Positions 17,040 to 26,775 of a stretch of 64,000 bases of DNA are shown in pieces (the first letter of the stretch is position 1; every line of letters begins with the position of its first letter). Both the position numbers and the translations under genes were made by a program. The notes beneath the pieces were generated by a model. It worked only from the letters and a program-made list of their open reading frames with translations, made no database searches and was not told where the DNA came from. Source of the stretch: CAYVBJ01 sp964449075 (GTDB taxonomy: Bacteria > Bacteroidota > Rhodothermia > Balneolales > Balneolaceae); NCBI GenBank assembly GCA_964449075.1, contig CAYVBJ010000011.1, positions 22,839 to 86,838 on the forward strand. Direction: 5' to 3'.

Positions 17040-18965
17040 TTACTGCCTGATGGCAATACCCGAAAGTATCGACTTAACTTTTTCAAGAATTCCATCCGGC
17101 CCGATACCAACTTCATCATGAAGCTCTCTTTGTGTTCCGTGTTCCACGATTCTGTCCGGCACTCCCATTATAGATAGGGGAATGTGAAAAGGTTTGTCGG
17201 CCAAATATTCGGCAACAGCACTGCCGAATCCGCCAAGGCGGGTGCCATCTTCAATGGTTATGATATGTTCATAATTATTAGCTACTTCACTGATCAATTC
17301 CGTATCAATCGGTTTTGCAAATCTCATATCAAAATGGCCTGCATATATACCATCTTTCCGGAGTTCATCCAAAACTTCGATTACATAGTTTCCAATCGGG
17401 CCGAAACTCAGGATTGCAATATCTTCACCTTCTCTCAGGCACCGGCCTTTACCAGGTTCTATATTTTGAAAATTGAATGTTTCTATTCCTGTACCTCGTC
17501 CTCTCGGGTAACGGATAGCCCATGCAGAATTCTCATATTTTGAGGCAGAATACATCATGTTACGCAATTCCTGCTCATCAAGGGGTGAGGAGATGATCAT
17601 ATTCGGAGCAGCGCGGAGGTAGCTTATATCGTATAGTCCGTGATGGGTAGGACCATCAGCACCCACAACCCCTGCTCTGTCTATACAAAAAACTACAGGT
17701 AATTTCTGAATGGCAACATCATGGATTACCTGGTCGTACGCCCGTTGTAAAAAGCTTGAATAAATAGCAGCAAAAGGTTTTTTCCCTTCTGCTGCAAGTC
17801 CGGCTGCAAAACAGATGGAATGTTGCTCCGCAATGCCTACATCAAACGCGCGATCGGGAAATCTCTTCATCAGGGGCCAGAGGCTTGAACCGCTTGGCAT
17901 CGCAGGAGTAATTCCCACAATTCGCTCGTCTTGTTCTGCCAGTTCAACAATGGCTTCCCCGAATACATCCTGGTATTTGGGAGGCTGCAAACTCTTTGAG
18001 GGTTTTAAGAGAGGTTTACCGGTGATTTTATCAAACGGGCTGCTTTGAGCGTGCCACTTGGTTTGTTCTCTTTCAGCCGGTGCAAATCCTTTACCTTTTA
18101 CCGTTACGATATGTAATAATTTTGGGCCTTTTATATCTTTAAGATCCGATAGCTGTCGCTGCAAGCCGCGTACATCGTGCCCGTCGGAAGGCCCGTAATA
18201 TTTAAATCCAAGAGCCTGAAAGAGCGCACCGGGAGTAATAGCTGCTGTTACGGCTTTCTCAAGTCTTGAGGCGGTTTTACGCATCTTTTCTCCGGCTGAC
18301 TTAAAGTGGCCCAACATATCATAAATCTCATTTCGAAGTTTATTAAATGCTTTGCTGGTAGTAATATCTGTCAGGTACTCCTTTAAAGCACCTACATTCG
18401 GGTCAATCGACATGCAGTTGTCATTTAAAATCACAAGGATGTCCTTGTTCATTGCCCCGGCATTGTTCATTGCTTCAAAAGCAAGGCCTGCAGTCATTGC
18501 GCCATCTCCGATTACCGCTACAACCTTTTTTTCATCATTGCTTAAATCCCGTGAAACCGCCATCCCCAGGGCTGCTGATATGGATGTGCTTGAGTGTCCT
18601 ACTCCAAAAGAGTCATATTCACTTTCTGTGCGTTTAGGAAAGCCTGAAATACCTTTGTATTTACGGTTTGTATGAAAGTTTTCCCGTCGCCCTGTTAATA
18701 TTTTGTGCCCGTATGCCTGATGCCCGACATCCCACACAATCAGGTCTTTTGGTGTATCGTAAACATAATGAAGTGCAACGGTGAGCTCAACTACACCAAG
18801 ACTTGCCCCAAAGTGTCCTCCATAATTGGAAACCGCGTCGATAATATAATTTCGCAGTTCATCAGACACGTCTACAAGATCTTCGCGCTTTAGTTTTCTG
18901 AGATCGGAAGGAGTATCTATTTTGGAGAGTAGAGAACCGGGGATTAATTTATCTTGTGAATCCAT
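17040..18965 (-). CDS. dxs: 1-deoxy-D-xylulose-5-phosphate synthase
   Basis: Thiamine-diphosphate enzyme that condenses pyruvate and glyceraldehyde 3-phosphate, the entry step of the MEP isoprenoid pathway. The 641-residue length is normal. The TPP motif GDGAMTAGLAFEAMNNAG to NDN, the VWDVGHQAYGHKILTGR segment with catalytic His, and the transketolase C-terminal domain with RYPRGRG are all present. It is the last gene of the minus-strand run sqs-shc-hpnG-ispA-dxs, 29 bases after the prenyl synthase. Placing the flux-controlling isoprenoid enzyme inside a hopanoid operon suggests that precursor supply and hopanoid synthesis are co-regulated. Confidence 0.97.
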   Translation of the reverse strand: MDSQDKLIPGSLLSKIDTPSDLRKLKREDLVDVSDELRNYIIDAVSNYGGHFGASLGVVELTVALHYVYDTPKDLIVWDVGHQAYGHKILTGRRENFHTNRKYKGISGFPKRTESEYDSFGVGHSSTSISAALGMAVSRDLSNDEKKVVAVIGDGAMTAGLAFEAMNNAGAMNKDILVILNDNCMSIDPNVGALKEYLTDITTSKAFNKLRNEIYDMLGHFKSAGEKMRKTASRLEKAVTAAITPGALFQALGFKYYGPSDGHDVRGLQRQLSDLKDIKGPKLLHIVTVKGKGFAPAEREQTKWHAQSSPFDKITGKPLLKPSKSLQPPKYQDVFGEAIVELAEQDERIVGITPAMPSGSSLWPLMKRFPDRAFDVGIAEQHSICFAAGLAAEGKKPFAAIYSSFLQRAYDQVIHDVAIQKLPVVFCIDRAGVVGADGPTHHGLYDISYLRAAPNMIISSPLDEQELRNMMYSASKYENSAWAIRYPRGRGTGIETFNFQNIEPGKGRCLREGEDIAILSFGPIGNYVIEVLDELRKDGIYAGHFDMRFAKPIDTELISEVANNYEHIITIEDGTRLGGFGSAVAEYLADKPFHIPLSIMGVPDRIVEHGTQRELHDEVGIGPDGILEKVKSILSGIAIRQ

Positions 18966-18994
18966 TTTAAATTTTTTTGATGGTTGTCGAGAAA

Positions 18995-19963
18995 TTAACT
19001 ATCACGATGTATCAGTTTCTTAGAAAAATCATTTAACTTTTCTTTTCGTTCAGTTTCACATTTAACCTGGTCGAGGTATTGGAATCCTGAATTAAAAAAT
19101 TCATCCATTTTCGATTCTGTTAATTCTTTAATTCCAATTTCATTATAAATTTTAGTGACTTCTTTTACTTTTTCATCTGCTGGTTCATCTTTTTGAAGCC
19201 AGTATTGAAGTCTTTCGCGTTGTGAACTGTTCGATAAATTGAGTGCCTGTATTAATAAATATGTTTTTTTATTTGCGATTATATCGCCACCGACTCTTTT
19301 CCCGAATTTATGAGCTTCACCGTAAACGTCTAATAAATCATCTTTCAGCTGAAAACCTATTCCAAGTGACAATCCAAAATTTCTGAGGTTCTCAGCGTCC
19401 GCATCAGTTGCCCCCCCAATTAATGCACCCAGTTTCAAAGAAAATCCAAGCAGGGAGGCAGTTTTAGCGCGAATCATTGAAATATATTCCTCTTCACTTA
19501 CATTTGAACGGGTTTCAAAATTCATATCATGCTGCTGGCCTTCACAAACTTCAACAGCGCAATCATTAAACGACGATATAATTTTAAAGATCAGATCTTT
19601 ATCTACCTGTATCAAATAATCGTAGGCCTTAAAAAGCATGGTATCACCGGAAAGAATAGCAATATTTTGATCCCATTTCTCATGTACAGTTTTGCTTCCA
19701 CGCCGGATTGGGGCTTTATCCATAATATCATCATGCACCAGGGTAAAATTGTGAAAGATTTCGATACCAATTCCAGGCTTTAGTGCCTTTGCAATATCAT
19801 CGGTAAACAGGTAGCATCCAAAAAGGGTAAGAAGGGGGCGCAGTCGTTTACCACTATTTTTCAAAAAGTACCGGATTGGTTCATACAACTCAGCAGGATC
19901 TTTCTGAAAACCGGAATTGTTAATCTGCTTATTTATTAAAGCTATCTGTTTTTCGATGTCCAT
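18995..19963 (-). CDS. Polyprenyl (farnesyl/geranylgeranyl) diphosphate synthase
   Basis: Trans-prenyltransferase of 322 residues that elongates isoprenyl diphosphates. It has GKRLRP (38-43), the first aspartate-rich motif DDIMD (78-82) followed by RRGS, and the second motif LKDDLLD. Next to squalene synthase and squalene-hopene cyclase genes it most likely makes farnesyl diphosphate (IspA role). Chain length depends on residues before the first motif, here FHNFTLVH. I would not fix the product as C15 rather than C20 from this alone. It sits between hpnG and dxs on the same strand. Confidence 0.93.
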   Translation of the reverse strand: MDIEKQIALINKQINNSGFQKDPAELYEPIRYFLKNSGKRLRPLLTLFGCYLFTDDIAKALKPGIGIEIFHNFTLVHDDIMDKAPIRRGSKTVHEKWDQNIAILSGDTMLFKAYDYLIQVDKDLIFKIISSFNDCAVEVCEGQQHDMNFETRSNVSEEEYISMIRAKTASLLGFSLKLGALIGGATDADAENLRNFGLSLGIGFQLKDDLLDVYGEAHKFGKRVGGDIIANKKTYLLIQALNLSNSSQRERLQYWLQKDEPADEKVKEVTKIYNEIGIKELTESKMDEFFNSGFQYLDQVKCETERKEKLNDFSKKLIHRDS

Positions 19964-20018
19964 GTTTATAGAATCCGCGCTTTGCAGAGAGTTCAGGTTA
20001 TTAATTTCAAAATTGATA

Positions 20019-20765
20019 TTAATTATTATCTAAAGCACCTTCTTTCGTATCCAATTCCTTTATTAATCCGGGAAATAACTTATCTGACGCCAGTTTGAGT
20101 GATTTTTTAGCTTTTCCAAAACCGCGCGACAACTTATAGATCGTTTTCCATTGGCGCGGATTTAAAAGTGCTGATCGTATAAACTGAAATATATCAATAT
20201 CACCGCTTACAGTCATATTTTTTGTAAGTACAGGTGGTAAAATCATTTCAGGTGAATCTGAAACAGTACGAATAACCACAAAAGGTATATCATATTTTTT
20301 GGAAAGCTCTGCAACGGCACCGCTTTCCATATCTGCGGCAATAGCACGATTTTGCAAACCGAGGTTAACTTTTTGCTTATAATCCCGCAACAATTCAGAT
20401 GTTTCACATAACTTGCAGTGAATTTCTGCATTTTCATGAAGCAGTAACTCACTGATGATTTTATGAGCAGATGGGTCTGTATCAATTTCAGTATTATCCT
20501 CAAGTATCACAGATTCAGGAATTATGATCGTTCCGGGAGCAATCTTTACATCCAAAGATGCAGCGGTACCCCAACTGATGAGAATATCTGCTCCCTCTTC
20601 GATAAGTTTTGCAGCAGCTTTTAAAGCTGATGTTTTACCAATGCCTGAAAGACACACAAAGACATTATCAAAAATTTCCAGGCAATCGCCTCTCTCCAAA
20701 GGCCTGCTGGTCAGTGTTTTCAGTTCCTGAGGTAGTGCGACAACAATTCCTGCTCTTTTTGTCAA
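20019..20765 (-). CDS. hpnG: Hopanoid-associated phosphorylase/nucleosidase HpnG
   Basis: Member of the purine/5'-methylthioadenosine phosphorylase superfamily, 248 residues. HpnG removes adenine from adenosylhopane, giving ribosylhopane. Visible features are the N-terminal GIVVALPQELKTL, the glycine-rich LSGIGKTSALKAA, WGTAASLD, and the AADMESGAVAELS motif with the ribose-binding Met-Glu and a downstream RTVSDS containing the catalytic Asp. The start appears to be TTG at 20765, as no upstream ATG gives a better N-terminus. It lies 17 bases after shc and 55 bases before the prenyl synthase, which makes the hopanoid role much more likely than nucleoside salvage. Confidence 0.9.
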   Translation of the reverse strand: MTKRAGIVVALPQELKTLTSRPLERGDCLEIFDNVFVCLSGIGKTSALKAAAKLIEEGADILISWGTAASLDVKIAPGTIIIPESVILEDNTEIDTDPSAHKIISELLLHENAEIHCKLCETSELLRDYKQKVNLGLQNRAIAADMESGAVAELSKKYDIPFVVIRTVSDSPEMILPPVLTKNMTVSGDIDIFQFIRSALLNPRQWKTIYKLSRGFGKAKKSLKLASDKLFPGLIKELDTKEGALDNN

Positions 20766-20782
20766 TTAAAATAAATATTTAA

Positions 20783-22714
20783 TTATTGATCCATTTCATT
20801 ACGATATCTTGAAAGAGCCCAGGTCGGGAAATACTTATCATAGCCATGATACTTTAAATAGAAAACCCTTGGGAATCCCGGAGATGTAAATTCAGGTCCG
20901 TACCACAGACCGTCATCATATTGATTATTTAGAAGATAATTGATCCCTTTTTCTACTTCAGGAGACTCTGTTTCTCCTGCAGCCATCAAACCTAACAGTG
21001 CCCAGGCGGTTTGAAAAGCATTGCTGGTATCAGCCTGTCCGCGTGTTTCCGGGTCATGATACGACCAGTTATCTTCGCCCCAGCCTCCGTCCCGGCGCTG
21101 TGCGCTTTTCAGCCATTCAATCGCTTTTCGAACGGCGGGATCATCATTTGGTACACCGGCTGCTTCAAATGCAACCAGTACCGACCATGTTCCATAAATA
21201 TAATTTGTTCCCCAGCGGCCAAACCATGAACCGTCACTTTCCTGTTCATTCATCAGGTACTGAACAGAGGATTCCATTGGTTTTCGGAATTCGGGGTAAT
21301 CGTCAGCAAGCAATCCAAAAAGCATTACACAGCGTGCGCTCACATCAGCAGAAGGGGGATCCAGTAAAGCACCGTGATCTGCAAATGGAATTTCATTCAG
21401 GTAGTAATAGGTATTGTCAGCATCAAATGCAGCAAACCCGCCGTTTCTCGACTGCATACCTTTCAGCCAGTTTGCGGCTCTTAGAATATTTTTTTTGTAT
21501 TTGACAGGGTCAATTTTGTGCAGTATGTAGGCAGCAAACGCTGTATCATCCAGGTCAGGATAGTAATCATTGCGATATTGAAATGGCCAGCCGCCGCCTT
21601 TCAGTTTTGGTTTGTACTGTTTCCAATCGGCAGGCTCCTCATCCAGCTGGTTATCAATAAGCCATTTTGCTGCAGAGGTAACGGACTCCCCGGAATTACC
21701 TGATCTGTATTCGTGAAGGGCGCAAGCTGCCAAAAGAGTATCCCACACCGGAGATACACATGGCTGGCAATAGGCTTCATCATCCCGGATTACCAAAAGT
21801 TTTTTAAGGGCTTTTTTGGCAGTTACACGATCCGGGTGGTCCTCAGCATATCCAAGATGGTCAAGCGCTTCGTATGCATTCACCATTGCGGGGAAAATAG
21901 CTCCAAGTCCATCTTCTCCGTTCAGCCTGTCCACAAACCACTTCTCAGCTTTTTTTGTAGCATGGGATCTTAATCTCCTGGGAATAAAGCCTTCAATGTG
22001 GTAACCGATTCTCTCCAGGTAATAGATCAACCGGTTCAATCCAGATGTAAACCGGAAATAGTTTTTTTCTTTTTCCGGCGGAGTTACAAAAAGTTCACGA
22101 ACATGAACATTGCGGGGGTTCCTGGCTTTCACTTTATAACTGCATAGAATAAATAAAGGAACCATTACAGTGCGTGACCAGTAAGCCACTTTCATTAAAT
22201 GAAATGGAAACCATTTTGGAAACAGCATGGTCTCTACAGGAATAAACGGAACACCGCGCCATGGAATCTGGCCAAACATGGCCAGCATAATTCTTGTAAA
22301 TACATTACTTCTTGCGGCCCCGCCATTTTCCAGGATAGCTTCTCTTGCCTTAACCATATGGGGAGCAGCGGAATCGTCACCGGCCATCTTTAATGCATAG
22401 TAAGCTTTCACACTGCAGCTCATATCCATCTCTGTGCCATAAAAAAGAGGCCAGCCGCCTTCTTCATTCTGGTTGCGGCGAAGATATGCAGCCAGTTTTT
22501 GCTGAAGCTCTTCATCAATTTCATCCATATAGTGCATCATGATGATGTACTCAGCTGGAATTGTACAATCGGCTTCGAGTTCAAAGCACCAATGACCGTC
22601 TTTAGCTTGTTTTTGGATTAGTGAGCTAACAGCACTATCAAGGGCCAATTCTATTTTTGAAGAGCTTGATGTGCGTGATTCGGGAGATTTTAATGTGAAG
22701 TTTTCAGTTTGCAT
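20783..22714 (-). CDS. shc: Squalene-hopene cyclase
   Basis: Cyclises squalene to hopene (and diplopterol); a monotopic membrane enzyme. The 643-residue protein has the protonating DxDD motif as DLDDTA at 387-392, and many QW repeats, for example QAKDGHWCFELEADC near the N-terminus, QSRNGGFAAFDADNT and QRRDGGWGEDNW. The GWPFQYRNDYYPDLDD block is typical of the bacterial enzyme. It follows the squalene synthase gene after 42 bases. With hpnG, hpnH and hpnB nearby, hopanoids rather than other triterpenes are the expected product. Confidence 0.98.
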   Translation of the reverse strand: MQTENFTLKSPESRTSSSSKIELALDSAVSSLIQKQAKDGHWCFELEADCTIPAEYIIMMHYMDEIDEELQQKLAAYLRRNQNEEGGWPLFYGTEMDMSCSVKAYYALKMAGDDSAAPHMVKAREAILENGGAARSNVFTRIMLAMFGQIPWRGVPFIPVETMLFPKWFPFHLMKVAYWSRTVMVPLFILCSYKVKARNPRNVHVRELFVTPPEKEKNYFRFTSGLNRLIYYLERIGYHIEGFIPRRLRSHATKKAEKWFVDRLNGEDGLGAIFPAMVNAYEALDHLGYAEDHPDRVTAKKALKKLLVIRDDEAYCQPCVSPVWDTLLAACALHEYRSGNSGESVTSAAKWLIDNQLDEEPADWKQYKPKLKGGGWPFQYRNDYYPDLDDTAFAAYILHKIDPVKYKKNILRAANWLKGMQSRNGGFAAFDADNTYYYLNEIPFADHGALLDPPSADVSARCVMLFGLLADDYPEFRKPMESSVQYLMNEQESDGSWFGRWGTNYIYGTWSVLVAFEAAGVPNDDPAVRKAIEWLKSAQRRDGGWGEDNWSYHDPETRGQADTSNAFQTAWALLGLMAAGETESPEVEKGINYLLNNQYDDGLWYGPEFTSPGFPRVFYLKYHGYDKYFPTWALSRYRNEMDQ

Positions 22715-22756
22715 AAGGAATAATCAAAAAAAATTTAGTTGATTAGTATCAGATAC

Positions 22757-23884
22757 TCAGGGTTTATAATACGGAATTCCTGATCTGGCCATATCAAAAA
22801 AGGACCGGATTAAAAAGTCATTTTTTACAGTAAGGTTTGATAAAAGGATTGTTGCCTTTACACTGTTTCGAGTAATTTTGACATCTTCTCCTTCTGTGAA
22901 ATCAATATTTTTATAAATTTTCCGGATAGTTAAAACGGCCATTCCAATTGCCCAAAGGCAAAACCGGCGAATTCCTTTTTCTTCTGCCGGAATCAGCAAT
23001 GTATATTTTAAAGCATTTTCAAGATGCATGTTTGTAATGCCAATTAAATATATTAATCCTTCCTGGAAACCGGGAGTTGAAACTTTATTTCTGAGATCTT
23101 TAAGCTCAAACCCGTGTTGCTTAAAAACTGTTTGAGGCAGCCAGCACGCAGAACGTTCGTGGTCTTCCCAGAGATCTTTCAGAATATTTGTCATTTGAAG
23201 TCCCTGTCCAAATGACACTGAAAGATCCATTAACTTGCTTTTATTTTTTGAGATTTCTTTCGAATGCAGACAAAACAATTCTGTAAGCATTTCACCAACA
23301 ACGCCGGCAACGTGATAACAATATTTGTTGAGCTCATCCATGTTTTTCAGTCCATCAGGTGATGCATTTTCCTGGAATGAGATCATCCCTTCAGACATGA
23401 TTCTAACACAGCGTTCAAGAGCTTTTTTATGAGGTTCTGGAAAATTGTGGGTTATCCGGATTACTCTTTCTGTAAGCTCAATCAATTCATGTTCGGCGGG
23501 AGAGGTGTTGTGTGACAGAGATGCAGACAAATTTCTGGAAAAAAGTTCAGCCGATTCCCGGCCTTGTACTACTCCGCAGAATTGATTGCAATACTTACGC
23601 TTTTCCGAGGGGGTAAGTTGAGGTTCGTCTTCTATTGTATCCACAATTCTGCACAAGAGATAAGCATTTGAAACGGTTTCGTCTAAACCATCCGGAAGTT
23701 CGGGAATCGTTAGGGCAAATGTTCTCGATACACCCTCAAGAAGATAGTCCTGCAAATCAGAATCAGGATAAGAATCAAATCTGTCGTGTGACTTATTCAC
23801 ATGCGCCTGTTTCCCATTTGATGTATTCTTGCGATTATCTGGTTGTTTAGTTGACAGTTTGACGCCGGTATCAGGTTCTTTCAT
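22757..23884 (-). CDS. Squalene synthase (one-enzyme, farnesyl-diphosphate farnesyltransferase type)
   Basis: Head-to-head prenyltransferase of 375 residues. The first aspartate motif is DTIED (82-86) in NAYLLCRIVDTIEDEPQL, and the second is in NILKDLWEDHERSACWLP. The SRTFALTIPELP opening and the length fit the single-protein squalene synthase found in some bacteria and eukaryotes, rather than the three-gene HpnC/HpnD/HpnE route; no hpnC, hpnD or hpnE is seen here. A C-terminal hydrophobic tail is not obvious. The first 40 residues are polar and low-complexity, so a later start is possible. It is the first gene of the minus-strand hopanoid operon. Confidence 0.9.
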   Translation of the reverse strand: MKEPDTGVKLSTKQPDNRKNTSNGKQAHVNKSHDRFDSYPDSDLQDYLLEGVSRTFALTIPELPDGLDETVSNAYLLCRIVDTIEDEPQLTPSEKRKYCNQFCGVVQGRESAELFSRNLSASLSHNTSPAEHELIELTERVIRITHNFPEPHKKALERCVRIMSEGMISFQENASPDGLKNMDELNKYCYHVAGVVGEMLTELFCLHSKEISKNKSKLMDLSVSFGQGLQMTNILKDLWEDHERSACWLPQTVFKQHGFELKDLRNKVSTPGFQEGLIYLIGITNMHLENALKYTLLIPAEEKGIRRFCLWAIGMAVLTIRKIYKNIDFTEGEDVKITRNSVKATILLSNLTVKNDFLIRSFFDMARSGIPYYKP

Positions 23885-24213
23885 GTTTTATTAATTTTCG
23901 TCAAGAAGATTAATCATTCCAAATGCAATTCCCTCTCTTTAAAATATACAATATATGAAATGGAAGGAAATCATTATTTGTTGATTTTTATAGTACTTTT
24001 GTAAGAATCACTTTTATTCTACAATTCTGGTTTTTTAATCGTACCAATTTTTAATTTTAAAATTAATAAATAAATAAGCAAGATCGTTTATATTTACCAT
24101 AACAATAATACTACGATTCTGTAACATTTTATTTTGATTACTTACATCTTGTTCATAGGTTTCTTATTATTATGAAAACTAATTAAACTGATTAATAAAA
24201 CAAATAGAGAACA
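23885..24213. promoter_or_regulatory. Divergent control region of the hopanoid locus
   Basis: This 329-base, very AT-rich region separates the divergent squalene synthase and hpnH genes and must hold both promoters. I see no gene in it. A TACTTTTG at 23994-24001 matches the Bacteroidota -7 pattern TAnnTTTG, but no -33 TTTG lies at the expected spacing, so I do not call a promoter. No strong dyad or terminator is visible. Confidence 0.45.
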
Positions 24214-25362
24214 ATGGCTGTACCATTAAGACAACAGATCAAAGTCGCATCATATATAATGAAGCAAAAGCTAAAGGGAAATGACAAATACCCACTTGTG
24301 CTTATGCTGGAGCCTCTCTTTCAATGCAACCTGGCATGTTCAGGTTGTGGTAAAATCGCCTATCCTGATGAGATACTGAGAAAACGTATGAGTGTTGAAG
24401 ATGCACTAGCTGCTGTTGATGAATGTGATCCGCCTATTGTCTCAATCCCCGGTGGCGAGCCACTGATCCATAAAGAGATTAACCAGATTGTAGATGGTAT
24501 TATTGAAAGAAAAAAATATGTCTATCTCTGTACGAATGCTGTGTTAATGCAAAAAAAGTTAGACTCCTTTACGCCATCGCATTATCTTACATTTTCTGTT
24601 CATCTTGACGGACTCAGGGAGCGCCATGACAAGTCTGTTGAGAAAGAAGGTGTTTTTGATAAAGCTGTCGCAGCAATCAAGGAAGCCCAGGACAGAGGAT
24701 TCAGGGTTACAGTCAATTGCACACTTTTTGATGGCGAAGATCCTGAAGAAGTTGCCGACTATTTTGATTACGCTTCAAATGAACTGGGAATTGAAGGTAT
24801 AACTGTGTCTCCCGGATACAACTATGAATTTGCACCAAAAAAGAACGTATTCCTCGGTAAAAAGAAAAGTAAAGATCTCTTCCGTGGTATCTTTAGCGAA
24901 GGAAAGAAACGTGGTTCAAAGTGGGAACTGAACCAGTCGAGCCTGTTCCTTGACTTTCTTGCCGGTAACCAAACCTACCAATGTACTCCGTGGAGTAATC
25001 CAACGTACAATATTTTTGGATGGCAAAGACCTTGTTATCTGTTGGTTAATGAAGGCTATGCACAAAGCTACCAGGAACTTATAGAAGAAACTAACTGGGA
25101 TAATTATGGAGCCGGCAGAAATCCAAAATGCGATAATTGCATGGCACATTGCGGATATGAAGGAACTGCAGTTGAAGATGCTTTCAAGAATCCGCTTAAA
25201 GCCTTGAAAGTAGCCTTGAGAGGTCCGAAGACTGAAGGTGAAATGGCTCCCGATATTCCAAGATCTTATGATATTAAGGACTTTATTAAAGAGTCAGACC
25301 CATTGACACCAAACAAATATAAAGAGGCTCTTAAGGAAAAAGGAGAAGAAGTAGACGCTTAA
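24214..25362 (+). CDS. hpnH: Adenosyl-hopene transferase HpnH (radical SAM)
   Basis: Radical SAM enzyme that adds the 5'-deoxyadenosyl group to hopene, forming adenosylhopane and opening the route to extended hopanoids. The 382-residue protein opens with the HpnH-like MAVPLRQQIKVASYI, carries the [4Fe-4S] CxxxCxxC at C38, C42 and C45 (CNLACSGC), and has the GGEPL SAM-binding motif. Further cysteines occur in CDNCMAHCGYEG, in the C-terminal region conserved in HpnH. It is divergent from the squalene synthase operon and followed by a strong hairpin terminator. Confidence 0.96.
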   Translation: MAVPLRQQIKVASYIMKQKLKGNDKYPLVLMLEPLFQCNLACSGCGKIAYPDEILRKRMSVEDALAAVDECDPPIVSIPGGEPLIHKEINQIVDGIIERKKYVYLCTNAVLMQKKLDSFTPSHYLTFSVHLDGLRERHDKSVEKEGVFDKAVAAIKEAQDRGFRVTVNCTLFDGEDPEEVADYFDYASNELGIEGITVSPGYNYEFAPKKNVFLGKKKSKDLFRGIFSEGKKRGSKWELNQSSLFLDFLAGNQTYQCTPWSNPTYNIFGWQRPCYLLVNEGYAQSYQELIEETNWDNYGAGRNPKCDNCMAHCGYEGTAVEDAFKNPLKALKVALRGPKTEGEMAPDIPRSYDIKDFIKESDPLTPNKYKEALKEKGEEVDA

Positions 25363-25408
25363 GTCTCTAATTATTTTTTCCGGATATATTCCTAATAGTT
25401 ATTTTTTA

Positions 25409-25448
25409 AACAGACTGACAGGCTCTGGCTGTCGGTCTGTTTTTTTTT
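25409..25448 (+). terminator. Rho-independent terminator after hpnH
   Basis: A 13-base stem (25409-25421 with 25429-25441, one G-U pair in RNA) encloses a 7-base loop and runs directly into nine T residues. It lies 46 bases after the hpnH stop, so hpnH is likely a single-gene unit or only partly read through into hpnB. Confidence 0.93.
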
Positions 25449-25532
25449 ACAAAATCATATTGATGTATCGATTTTGGTTTGATCAGTTCCCGGATCAATA
25501 TCTCTTTCTATCTGCAAATAATTTCAGATTTT

Positions 25533-26678
25533 ATGTTATATGTGTTGCTGATATCATCTCTGGTCATTTGGCTGCTCATCCTTTTTTTACCCTGGCAGCC
25601 TTACAGAACGAAAGAGAGATGGGATGTGCATTATCCCGGAAAAAGAGAAGATGATCTCGGCGATGTAACGGTTTTAATTCCTGCCAGAAATGAGGAAGAG
25701 GTACTCAGACGCACTCTAAAGGCGGTACAATCACAGGGTAAAGATCTGCGTATAATTGTCATAGATGATCAATCAACCGACAGGACACACGAAGTAGCTA
25801 AAAATGTGTTGAATGAATCAGGAGGGGGAGAAATTATAGCAGGCAGTGAGCATCCGCCGGGCTGGAGCGGCAAGCTTTGGGCCCTTGAGCAGGGCAGAAG
25901 ATTGGTGGATTCGCCGATGGTTATGTTGTTAGATGCCGACATAGAATTAAAACCGGGCGTAATTTTGGGCTTAAAGAACCGCTTGATTTCGGAAGAATAC
26001 TCATTCCTGTCTCTGATGGCAAAACCTCCTTTAAAAAGTTTTTGGGAGAAACTTCTGATGCCTGCTTTCATCTACTATTTTAAATTGTTATATCCGTTTA
26101 GAATTTCAAACTCGGATAGCAATTTGGTGGCTGCGGCAGCCGGCGGATGTGTATTAACAAAAACTGAAGTACTTTCATCGATCGGCGGATTTGAATCACT
26201 GAAAGAAGCTATTATTGATGATTGCACCCTCGCCCGAAAAGTTAAAGAGAAAGGTTACCGGACCTGGACAGGCTTAACCCGTTCGGCGATCAGCATCCGC
26301 CCATATAAAGATTTAAATGAAATTTGGAACATGGTTGCGAGAACAGCGTTCACACAGCTGCGGTACTCTTCTCTTCTTCTGATATTGTGTACAGGTATCA
26401 TGTTATTGGCATACTGGATTCCGGTGGCCGGGTTACTGGCTGGTGTATTTTCTGCTGACACTGATATTTTTAATATCTCACTGATAGTGTACGGAATTCT
26501 TTCCATCACATATTTACCGGTATTGAGATTCTACCAAGTCTCCTCAGGGTATGCATTGACACTCCCTTTTATTGGAACGCTCTATCTTTTAATGACGTGG
26601 ACATCCGCTATCCGTTACTGGAGCGGTGAACGATTGAGATGGAGGGGAAGGGTAGAGTTTAAAGCAGATCGAGCCTGA
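25533..26678 (+). CDS. hpnB: Hopanoid-associated glycosyltransferase HpnB
   Basis: GT2-type membrane glycosyltransferase. From the ATG at 25533 it has 381 residues: an N-terminal membrane helix (about 2-20), the GT-A domain starting VTVLIPARNEEE, the VIDDQSTDRT segment, the metal-binding motif LLDADIEL, and two or three C-terminal membrane helices. The HPPGWSGKLWALEQG block is characteristic of HpnB. A longer frame beginning with TTG at 25479 exists, but the ATG places the membrane helix at the N-terminus as usual for the family. The role in hopanoid head-group glycosylation is assumed from family naming and context. It converges with uvrD. Confidence 0.9.
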   Translation: MLYVLLISSLVIWLLILFLPWQPYRTKERWDVHYPGKREDDLGDVTVLIPARNEEEVLRRTLKAVQSQGKDLRIIVIDDQSTDRTHEVAKNVLNESGGGEIIAGSEHPPGWSGKLWALEQGRRLVDSPMVMLLDADIELKPGVILGLKNRLISEEYSFLSLMAKPPLKSFWEKLLMPAFIYYFKLLYPFRISNSDSNLVAAAAGGCVLTKTEVLSSIGGFESLKEAIIDDCTLARKVKEKGYRTWTGLTRSAISIRPYKDLNEIWNMVARTAFTQLRYSSLLLILCTGIMLLAYWIPVAGLLAGVFSADTDIFNISLIVYGILSITYLPVLRFYQVSSGYALTLPFIGTLYLLMTWTSAIRYWSGERLRWRGRVEFKADRA

Positions 26679-26775
26679 ATTAAGCTAAAATGACTGCTCG
26701 CAGTCTATTCTTCTGCACCATTTTAAAATGAATATTTCACAAGTTCAGATAGCAGCCGTAACTGAGAATTTGGGT

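Noticed and set aside
23994..24001. TAnnTTTG-like -7 element upstream of hpnH
   Set aside because: No -33 TTTG at the expected spacing; such octamers occur by chance in AT-rich DNA.
26690..26712. GACTGC-TC-GCAGTC dyad between hpnB and uvrD
   Set aside because: Loop of two bases and no T-run; could not be assigned as a terminator.
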